Of a DNA stretch of 11,621 nt, positions 6,581 to 11,621 are shown in pieces (the first letter of the stretch is position 1; each line of letters opens with the position of its first letter). Source of the DNA: Deltaproteobacteria bacterium (GTDB lineage: Bacteria; Desulfobacterota; Binatia; UBA9968); the NCBI GenBank assembly GCA_023250495.1, contig JAHFAP010000087.1:1-11621 (forward strand), read 5' to 3'. Under the pieces are notes generated by a model that was not told the DNA's origin, made no database searches, and was given only the letters and a program-made list of their open reading frames with translations. A program made the position numbers and the translations under genes.

Positions 6581-7428
6581 AAGCCGTGGCCAAAAAAGAG
6601 CCGCTTGTTCCTGCCTGGCTGCGCTCGTCCCGTATGATCGGCGCCTGCTCGGTGATCGTCGGGATCGCCATCTGGCAGCTGGCTTACGAGGGGCTGGCCC
6701 GGACCCATTACTATGAAGCTTACGCGATCCATCACTTTCTCGCCTCCCCTTTGCAGGTGATCCAAACGTTCGGCGAACTTTATCGCAGTGGAGAGCTTCT
6801 CAGGCACTCGTATTTCAGCTTTTTGGAGTTCGTCTACGGATTTTCCTTGGCCATCGTCGTCGGAATCCCGATCGGGTTTATGATGGCGGCGCAAAAAAAA
6901 ATCAATTACTACCTCGACCCCTGGGTCTCCTGCATCTACGCTACACCCACCGTGGCCCTGGCCCCGATCATCATGGTGTGGTTCGGCTTGGGGATATTCC
7001 CGAACTCGCTGGTGGTTTTCCTGGGGGCCGTCTTCCCCATACTGTTGAACACCTACACGGGCATCAAATCCGTCAGGGAGAACCTGGTCGACGTCGTCAG
7101 GGCCTTTGGAGGTTCCCCCTTGCAGCTGTTTTTCAAGGTCATGATCCCGGACGCCACGCCGGCGATCATCGCGGGACTCAGGCTCGCCGTGGGCCGGGCG
7201 GTCATCAGCGTGGTCGTGGCGGAATTGTTCGGCGCCGAGGCAGGGCTTGGGTTCATGGTCTATTTTTACTCGCAGCGCTTCCTGCCCGGGCCGGTATTTG
7301 TGGGCATCGCGGTCTTGGTCGTTTTTGGCATTCTGTCGTTTATGGCGCTGGAGAAAGTTCAGGGGTGGCTCTCTCCCTGGTACACCTATCAGTTGCGGCG
7401 AGAGGTCCACGGAATGGAAATGGAGTAA
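6577..7428 (+). CDS. ABC importer permease 1 (SsuC/TauC type)
   Basis: This 283-residue inner-membrane permease belongs to the BPD_transp_1 family. About six hydrophobic segments are visible, roughly residues 20-38, 85-105, 118-137, 142-160, 196-216 and 238-256. The cytoplasmic coupling (EAA) loop reads VRAFGGSPLQLFFKVMIPDA at about 174-193, with the conserved Gly and the I-P ending. The start is a GTG whose last two bases overlap the stop of the ATPase gene, so it is translationally coupled. It ends three bases before the next permease. Two different permeases side by side suggest a heterodimeric channel, whereas SsuC and TauC systems usually use a homodimer of one permease. Confidence 0.93.
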   Translation: MKAVAKKEPLVPAWLRSSRMIGACSVIVGIAIWQLAYEGLARTHYYEAYAIHHFLASPLQVIQTFGELYRSGELLRHSYFSFLEFVYGFSLAIVVGIPIGFMMAAQKKINYYLDPWVSCIYATPTVALAPIIMVWFGLGIFPNSLVVFLGAVFPILLNTYTGIKSVRENLVDVVRAFGGSPLQLFFKVMIPDATPAIIAGLRLAVGRAVISVVVAELFGAEAGLGFMVYFYSQRFLPGPVFVGIAVLVVFGILSFMALEKVQGWLSPWYTYQLRREVHGMEME

Positions 7429-7431
7429 CGC

Positions 7432-8214
7432 ATGAATGGCGGGTTGTTGAGCCTCTACCGTCACGATGAGAAGAAAATCGATGCCGTTATTTCCGTCATC
7501 CTGGGATTAATCGCCTGGGAGTTTGTCGACAGAGCTATCCATAATCCGCTGGTCCTGGTTGGCCCTGGCCAGATCGCCGAAGCCTTCCTGAGTCTCCTCT
7601 CGCGCGGCGCGATTGCGCGCCACGTCCAGGCGACGTTCGTGGAGTTCATCCTGGGTTATGGGGTGGGCGTCGTTATCGGGATCGGCCTTGGCGTGGTGAT
7701 GGCGCTCAACCGGACCGCCAAAGACATCTTGAGCCCTTGGGTGACGATCTCGTATAACGCTCCGGTCATTCTGTTGGCGCCGCTCTTCATTACCGCGCTT
7801 GGGCTCGGCATCGCCTCGAAAATCGCGATTGTTTTCATCGCCGCGGTCTTTCCGGTTTTATTCAACACGTATACGGGAATGACCACCGTCGACGCTCGAT
7901 TGGTCGAGGCGGTGCGGGCCTTCGGTGGCACCCGCGGACAGATTTTTTTCAAGGTGACCGTCCCCAGCGCGATACCCCTGGTGATGACCGGGCTGCGGTT
8001 AAGCGTGGGGCGGGCGATCATCGGCGCCATCGTCAGTGAGTTTTTCGGCTCACGGGCAGGGATCGGCTATCTCATCATGGCGGCCTCTGAGGCGTTCAGA
8101 ACGGCCGAGGCGTTTGTCGGCGTGGTGCTTCTTGCCATGGGCGGGTACGCAACGTTCGAAATCCTGAAATACACAGAGCGAAAGATTGCTCCCTGGTACG
8201 ACTATAGGGTATAA
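7432..8214 (+). CDS. ABC importer permease 2 (SsuC/TauC type)
   Basis: This 260-residue permease is the partner of permease 1. Hydrophobic segments lie at about residues 17-35, 70-91, 105-123, 129-147, 185-203 and 226-243. The EAA loop is closer to consensus than in permease 1: EAVRAFGGTRGQIFFKVTVP at 159-178, with Glu159, Gly165 and Pro178. The two permeases share AVFPxLxNTYTGM/I and VRAFGG blocks and are plainly paralogues by duplication, but differ enough that recent duplication is excluded. A GGAG ribosome site sits inside the end of the preceding gene, eight bases before the ATG. It lies between permease 1 and the cognate binding protein, 41 bases upstream of the latter. Confidence 0.93.
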   Translation: MNGGLLSLYRHDEKKIDAVISVILGLIAWEFVDRAIHNPLVLVGPGQIAEAFLSLLSRGAIARHVQATFVEFILGYGVGVVIGIGLGVVMALNRTAKDILSPWVTISYNAPVILLAPLFITALGLGIASKIAIVFIAAVFPVLFNTYTGMTTVDARLVEAVRAFGGTRGQIFFKVTVPSAIPLVMTGLRLSVGRAIIGAIVSEFFGSRAGIGYLIMAASEAFRTAEAFVGVVLLAMGGYATFEILKYTERKIAPWYDYRV

Positions 8215-8255
8215 AAACTTAGCGTTTAGTCTTGATCGCAAAAGGAGGGAACATC

Positions 8256-9266
8256 ATGGTCTCGAAAACGGCTTTGAAGAAATTATTCGTCGGTTTTGTC
8301 GCCACCGTCACTCTGGTGAGCATCAGTTTCCTAGCCGACCGCCTATGGGCGGCCGATGAGATCAAACTTGGGGTTCTCTCCACGGCGGGGGACCACTGGC
8401 CCAGATGGGTCGCCTGGGAGCAAGGCTATTTCAAAGAGCAAAATCTCGAGGTCCGCGAGTTCCAGACCGATTCGATTGCTAAAGCGGTCCAGGCTCTGTC
8501 CGCCAACTCGACCGACCTGATGTTTCCCGCGAACACGGAGGGGTTGATCACGGCGATGGACAAGAAGGCTCCGATCAAGATCGTCGCGGGGAATTTCACC
8601 AAAGCGCTCTACGATCTCATCACGGGCGCGAAATATAAGAAGGTGGAGGATCTCAAAGGGGCCACGATGGGCGTGATCAATCTCGAATCCGGGAGCACGG
8701 TGCTATTGCAGAAGATCCTGCTCGCCCACGGGCTCAAGTATCCCGGCGATTACGATCTCTTGACCGTAGGGGGAACACCGGCGCGCTATGCGGCGGTCAA
8801 AAAAGGCGCGGTGGCCGCCGCTATGGTCACGATCCCGACCTCCTACGAGGCTAGGGACGACGGCTTGAATGTGTTGGCCAACATCGCCAGCTACCTTCCC
8901 GATTATCAGTTCACCGTCATCGCCGGGCATGTGAAGTGGATGGAGAGCCACAAGGATCATACGGTCCGGTTTCTCACGGCGATGATCAAGGCGATGCGGT
9001 TCCTCAATGATCCCAAGAATAAAGAAGCATCCATTCAGGCCATGATAAAACACTTCAAGATCAGCCGGAAGTACGCAGAGATGGCCTACAAAGAGGTGGT
9101 GGAAGAACTGCGCCCTCTCCGCAACGATGGCGCTCCCAGCATCAAGGGCATCGAGACGGTGATCAACCTCCAGGTCGAGAACAAAGGGCTGGACAAGGCC
9201 TACCCGGCGGCGATGTTCATCGACGACTCGTACCGGCAGGAGGCGCTGAAGCGGCTCGGCGGATAG
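8256..9266 (+). CDS. ABC importer substrate-binding protein, NMT1/SsuA-like, likely cognate receptor
   Basis: This 336-residue exported receptor starts at the ATG with AAGGAGG eight bases upstream; a TTG at 8232 would only add eight residues and has no ribosome site. The signal peptide is FVGFVATVTLVSISFLADRL with cleavage likely after LWA (about residue 32). Family features are WPRWVAWEQGYFKEQNLEV, VEDLKGATMGVINLESGS and VGGTPARYAAVKKGAVAAAM, which line the two-lobed binding cleft. Its position inside the ATPase-permease-permease operon makes it the best candidate for the receptor of this importer. The ligand is unknown; the family binds small organic anions, sulfonates, nitrate or heterocycles. 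Confidence 0.93.
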   Translation: MVSKTALKKLFVGFVATVTLVSISFLADRLWAADEIKLGVLSTAGDHWPRWVAWEQGYFKEQNLEVREFQTDSIAKAVQALSANSTDLMFPANTEGLITAMDKKAPIKIVAGNFTKALYDLITGAKYKKVEDLKGATMGVINLESGSTVLLQKILLAHGLKYPGDYDLLTVGGTPARYAAVKKGAVAAAMVTIPTSYEARDDGLNVLANIASYLPDYQFTVIAGHVKWMESHKDHTVRFLTAMIKAMRFLNDPKNKEASIQAMIKHFKISRKYAEMAYKEVVEELRPLRNDGAPSIKGIETVINLQVENKGLDKAYPAAMFIDDSYRQEALKRLGG

Positions 9267-9286
9267 CTCAGCAGCCAGGAGGAGGC

Positions 9287-9562
9287 ATGCCTTTCCAAGT
9301 AATGGGTATCCCGGATGCGACCACAAGACGCGCGCCCGACGTTAGGCGGGTGCGGCTCCTCGTAGGGATCGCCTTGATCGCCGTCAGCTTCCTGGTCTAT
9401 CCGGCCTATTCCATCATCATCCTGTTTTTGCCGTTGTCGGGGCCGATCAAAGTCGCCGTGGTTGTCGCCGCCTCGCTCCTGAGCTGGGCTGTTTTCAGCG
9501 CCGGGATCTTCCTTGCCGGCGAGGAAGGATACAATTGGCTCAAACGGCTGTGGAAGCGTTGA
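9287..9562 (+). CDS. Small two-helix membrane protein in the ABC importer operon, function unknown
   Basis: This 91-residue protein has a clear ribosome site (AGGAGG, four to five bases before the ATG) and lies 20 bases after the binding-protein stop. It has a basic, soluble N-terminus of about 23 residues (TTRRAPDVRRVR). Two hydrophobic segments follow, at about 24-46 (LLVGIALIAVSFLVYPAYS) and 53-76 (GPIKVAVVVAASLLSWAVFS), then a short Glu-rich turn and a basic tail NWLKRLWKR. By the positive-inside rule both ends are probably cytoplasmic. I do not recognise a family. Its place at the end of the operon suggests an accessory or stabilising subunit of the importer, by analogy with small membrane proteins that modulate other transporters, but nothing in the sequence proves it. 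Confidence 0.75.
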   Translation: MPFQVMGIPDATTRRAPDVRRVRLLVGIALIAVSFLVYPAYSIIILFLPLSGPIKVAVVVAASLLSWAVFSAGIFLAGEEGYNWLKRLWKR

Positions 9563-9920
9563 GCGCTAGGCGTCAAGGGGAGAATTGAGAGTCACAAGCA
9601 GGCGAGTTTGCGAGGTAAGAGATGGGCGTGGTGCCTTTGTATCCGGCGTGAGAGTGCGGAAACGTCAATAAGGCATGACCCTCGACCCGGACCGGCGGAA
9701 CCCCGTCCGGTAAATCCAAAAGGTAGCTTTCACCGATTCCACGCGAGTGGAACTTCACCCTAGCAGCTACACAAACCTGAGCAAACCACCCCAGGCGGAA
9801 ACAAAGAAGCAGCGCTGTCTTGTCCGGCGGTCCCCGATGCGCTAAGGATGGTGCGCATCCGCCTCCCGATCGTCTTCGACCTCTGAAGTTCGGGAAGCCG
9901 TCGTCAAGGAGGTTGCCGTC
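9563..9920. other. Noncoding interval of 358 bases with three short hairpins
   Basis: No gene is convincing here. The only longer ORF (minus strand, 61 codons from a GTG) shows no family resemblance. Three perfect inverted repeats are visible: CCGGAC/GTCCGG at 9687-9692/9705-9710, TTCCAC/GTGGAA at 9737-9742/9747-9752 around a GCGA loop, and GATGCGC/GCGCATC at 9836-9842/9853-9859. None is followed by a run of T, so they are not standard intrinsic terminators. The interval ends the importer operon and probably holds the promoter of the next gene, but I find no strong -35/-10 pair. Confidence 0.5.
9737..9752 (+). other. Perfect hairpin with GCGA (GNRA) tetraloop
   Basis: TTCCAC-GCGA-GTGGAA forms a six-base-pair stem closed by a GNRA-class loop, a stable RNA motif. 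It is bracketed by direct copies of TTCACC at 9729-9734 and 9754-9759. Function is unknown; it could be part of the 5' leader of the gene at 9921, a processing signal, or chance. Confidence 0.35.
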
Positions 9921-10904
9921 ATGAAGAGCCGACTTCTATCCATCGTTTCTGTTTCGCTGCTCGGCTTGGCCCTCGGATCCGCGCGCAGCGTCGCGGCAGG
10001 CACCTACATCGCCTATATCTCCGACTCGACCAGCTCTTCGGTGATCTACTGGCTGGCCAAGGACATGGGCATCTATAAAAAGCATGGGCTCGACCTGGAA
10101 ATGATCTTTATCAACGGCAGCGTCCGCGGGATCCAGAGCATGATCGCCGGAGATCTCGGTTACAGCGGCGCCGTCGGGACCGCGGTCATCAACGCAAAAC
10201 TTGCGGGAGCAGACGTCGCGATCATCCAGAGTCAAATGAACACCTTGCCCTATTTCATCATCGGCAATCCCAACATCAAATCTCCCGAACAGCTCAAAGG
10301 TAGATCCGCGGCGGTGCACATCCCGGGGACCTCGGCGGATTTCGCCCTGCGGCTGGCGCTGGCGAAGGTAGGGGTTGCTTACAAAGACATCAAAGCGGTC
10401 ACGGTCGGAGGGGCGCCCGCGCGGCTTGCCGCCGCCATGACCGGGCAGATGGATTTTACCGTGCTCACGGAGGGAGAGAAGATCCAGGCGGAAAAGGCCG
10501 GGCTCAAAACGATCATCGACATGGCCAAGCTCAAAGTCCCGTTTCAGTTCAACTGCGGCGTGACCACGAGAAAGAGGATTCGGGAAAATCCCGACGAGGT
10601 CCGGCGCGTGGTCCTGGCCATGATCGAGTCGGTGCATTTTTACAAAACTCACAAAGAAGAATCGATCAAAGTCATGCAGAAATATACCCGCGGCCTCGGC
10701 CGCGACATCCTGGACGGGGCCTACGCGGCCAACGCCGAGCTTCTCGTCGACGACGGCTATCCGACGCTCGAAGGGTTGAAACAAACGCTGGAGATTCAGG
10801 CGTTGACGGAGCCCAGGGCGGCCAAAGCCAAGGTCGAGGATTTTGTCGAGCTCCGCTTCGTGGACGAAATGAGGAAGAGCGGCTTTGTAGAGAAGCTCCG
10901 GTAA
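9921..10904 (+). CDS. Stand-alone ABC-type substrate-binding protein, NMT1/SsuA-like
   Basis: This 327-residue exported receptor has a strong ribosome site AAGGAGG (9906-9912) eight bases before the ATG. The signal peptide is MKSRLLSIVSVSLLGLALGS with cleavage near SVA-AG (residues 23-27). Family landmarks are STSSSVIYWLAKDMGIYKKH, SPEQLKGRSAAVHIPGTSAD and VGGAPARLAAAMTGQMDFTV, with the same cleft motifs as the protein at 8256 but clear divergence elsewhere. It follows the importer operon on the same strand after 358 noncoding bases, so it is probably transcribed separately. It has no transporter partner of its own here; it may feed the importer upstream or one elsewhere. No attachable ligand can be inferred. 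The downstream toxin-antitoxin pair is unrelated. Confidence 0.92.
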   Translation: MKSRLLSIVSVSLLGLALGSARSVAAGTYIAYISDSTSSSVIYWLAKDMGIYKKHGLDLEMIFINGSVRGIQSMIAGDLGYSGAVGTAVINAKLAGADVAIIQSQMNTLPYFIIGNPNIKSPEQLKGRSAAVHIPGTSADFALRLALAKVGVAYKDIKAVTVGGAPARLAAAMTGQMDFTVLTEGEKIQAEKAGLKTIIDMAKLKVPFQFNCGVTTRKRIRENPDEVRRVVLAMIESVHFYKTHKEESIKVMQKYTRGLGRDILDGAYAANAELLVDDGYPTLEGLKQTLEIQALTEPRAAKAKVEDFVELRFVDEMRKSGFVEKLR

Positions 10905-11045
10905 GAAACCGTGGAGCAGTTGCGTGTGTCAGCGATCTAATTCTGAGCGATGAACGACCGATCAAAATGCTCTTTCCTCCGGCCCGCAAATCAAGTAGAA
11001 TCGTGAAAGATCAAGGACAGCTTCCATGCATGGCAAGGTTTAACG

Positions 11046-11366
11046 ATGAAGAGTACTTCAAAGAATAAAAACAGTATGTCAACGGACGGAATTCTCCGCA
11101 GATTGCACAGCCTGCTACCCGAACTCCGTCGGCAATATCGAGTCAAAACCCTGGGCCTATTCGGCTCCTATGTGCACGGCGGCCATCGAAAGACCAGCGA
11201 TCTCGATGTTCTGGTGGAGTTCGATCGCGCCCCTACCCTTTTTGAATTCGTAGAGCTCCAGGAATACCTGAGCACAGCGCTGGGAATAAAGGTGGACCTC
11301 GTTATGAAAACGGCTTTGAGGCCCGCTATCGGCGAGCGTATCTTGGCGGAGGTCGTTCCGGTTTGA
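11046..11366 (+). CDS. mntA: MntA-type nucleotidyltransferase antitoxin
   Basis: This 106-residue minimal nucleotidyltransferase is of the type seen in type VII toxin-antitoxin systems. The catalytic pattern GS-x10-D-x-D is exact: Gly40-Ser41, then Asp52 and Asp54 (in TSDLDVLVEF). A third acidic residue, Asp84, lies in KVDLVMK. In characterised MntA-HepT pairs, the MNT protein neutralises the toxin by transferring AMP from ATP to a tyrosine of HepT; this activity is inferred here from the family. The ATG at 11046 has AAGG eight bases upstream; an in-frame ATG at 11076 lacks a ribosome site. Its stop overlaps the start of the toxin gene, an arrangement that couples their translation. The 141 bases upstream contain a possible -10 (TAGAAT, 10996-11001) but no good -35. 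Confidence 0.88.
   Translation: MKSTSKNKNSMSTDGILRRLHSLLPELRRQYRVKTLGLFGSYVHGGHRKTSDLDVLVEFDRAPTLFEFVELQEYLSTALGIKVDLVMKTALRPAIGERILAEVVPV
11348..11353 (+). promoter_or_regulatory. Ribosome binding site of the overlapping toxin gene
   Basis: GGAGGT lies inside the last codons of mntA, nine bases before a TTG. It identifies the TTG at 11363 as the hepT start, giving a TTGA stop-start overlap. Confidence 0.65.
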
Positions 11367-11621
11367 AGCGCGGGCGGGTTTACACTGATTACCTGCGCGA
11401 TATTTTGACCTATGCGGAGAAAGCCGAGACCTTCCTAGCCAACACCGATCTTGAATCCTTCCAAAGCAACGAGGAAAAAGTCTTTGCGGTGATTCGCGCT
11501 TTGGAAGTGATCGGAGAAGCAGCCAGGCACATCCCATCCAGCGTTCGCAGAAGGTATCCGCAGATCCCTTGGAAGAAAATCGTAGGGATGCGAAACGTCG
11601 TCATCCACGGATACTTCGGCG
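11363..11621 (+). CDS. hepT: HepT (HEPN, DUF86) ribonuclease toxin, C-terminus cut by window end
   Basis: The first 86 residues are present: MKRGRVYTDYLRDILTYAEK, then a helix EEKVFAVIRALEVIGEAARH, and the HEPN active-site motif R-x4-H-x-Y as RNVVIHGY (Arg77, His82, Tyr84). HEPN toxins cut RNA with the Arg and His, and the Tyr is the residue modified by MntA in the studied pairs. IGEAARHIP and IPWKKIVGMRN are characteristic of DUF86/HepT. The start is a TTG, the only sensible choice in frame, with GGAGGT nine bases upstream and a four-base overlap with the antitoxin stop. The family is usually about 110-140 residues, so the last helix is probably missing. No mutation is seen in the visible active site, so the toxin is likely functional. 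Confidence 0.85.
   Translation, partial: MKRGRVYTDYLRDILTYAEKAETFLANTDLESFQSNEEKVFAVIRALEVIGEAARHIPSSVRRRYPQIPWKKIVGMRNVVIHGYFG

Noticed and set aside
6526..7464. A 312-codon minus-strand ORF opposite permease 1
   Set aside because: It lies exactly antisense to an obvious permease gene, is hydrophilic and repetitive in His, Asp and Arg as expected of an antisense of hydrophobic codons, and resembles no family.
9687..9710. The CCGGAC/GTCCGG inverted repeat as a rho-independent terminator of the importer operon
   Set aside because: The loop is 12 bases and there is no T run after the stem.
9573..9758. A 61-codon minus-strand ORF in the noncoding interval
   Set aside because: GTG start with a weak ribosome site, no recognisable motif, and it contains the GNRA hairpin.
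1..11621. CRISPR repeats, insertion-sequence ends, tRNA genes or integrase attachment sites
   Set aside because: I looked for regular spaced repeats, transposase-like frames, cloverleaf patterns and paired direct repeats at the composition breaks and saw none.

Overview
The window is a stretch of bacterial chromosome of moderately high G+C, dense in solute-binding proteins. No rRNA, tRNA, CRISPR array, insertion sequence or phage gene is visible. Several orphan NMT1/SsuA-type and TAXI-type binding proteins lying next to small aromatic-acid enzymes is a pattern I associate with soil or sediment lineages such as Candidatus Binatota, Candidatus Rokubacteria and some Proteobacteria. That placement is an inference from gene content only.

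Left half (1-5615), all on the minus strand and reading right to left: a short ORF that is little more than a signal peptide; a cysteine-free carboxymuconolactone-decarboxylase-like protein in a much more G+C-rich block; the front half of a VOC (glyoxalase/extradiol dioxygenase) gene, frameshifted near its start and cut off where it meets the next gene; an ABC-type binding protein; a Tat-exported, probably lipid-anchored amidohydrolase of the ACMSD type; a second ABC-type binding protein; a TAXI-family binding protein with no signal peptide; and the first 47 codons of a maleylacetoacetate isomerase (zeta-class GST) running off the left edge. These look like one catabolic/uptake transcription unit assembled from rearranged pieces.

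Right half (5765-10904), plus strand and divergent from the first: an ATPase, two different permeases, a binding protein and a small two-helix membrane protein form a tight ABC importer operon of the nitrate/sulfonate/taurine type. A noncoding stretch of 358 bases follows, then another stand-alone binding protein. In all there are five binding proteins but only one ABC membrane complex and no TRAP permease, so the extra receptors either share that importer, use transporters elsewhere, or act as sensors.

Right edge (11046-11621): a MntA-type nucleotidyltransferase antitoxin overlapping a HepT (HEPN) toxin gene that is cut by the window end. This is a type VII toxin-antitoxin pair with all key motifs intact.

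The most unusual parts are the mosaic at 4620-5615 (VOC remnant fused in frame to a binding protein, G+C-rich insert, orphan signal peptide) and the exported ACMSD-like hydrolase. I see nothing that can firmly be called an undescribed system. The closest candidate is an uptake and periplasmic-processing module for an aromatic or dicarboxylic acid.
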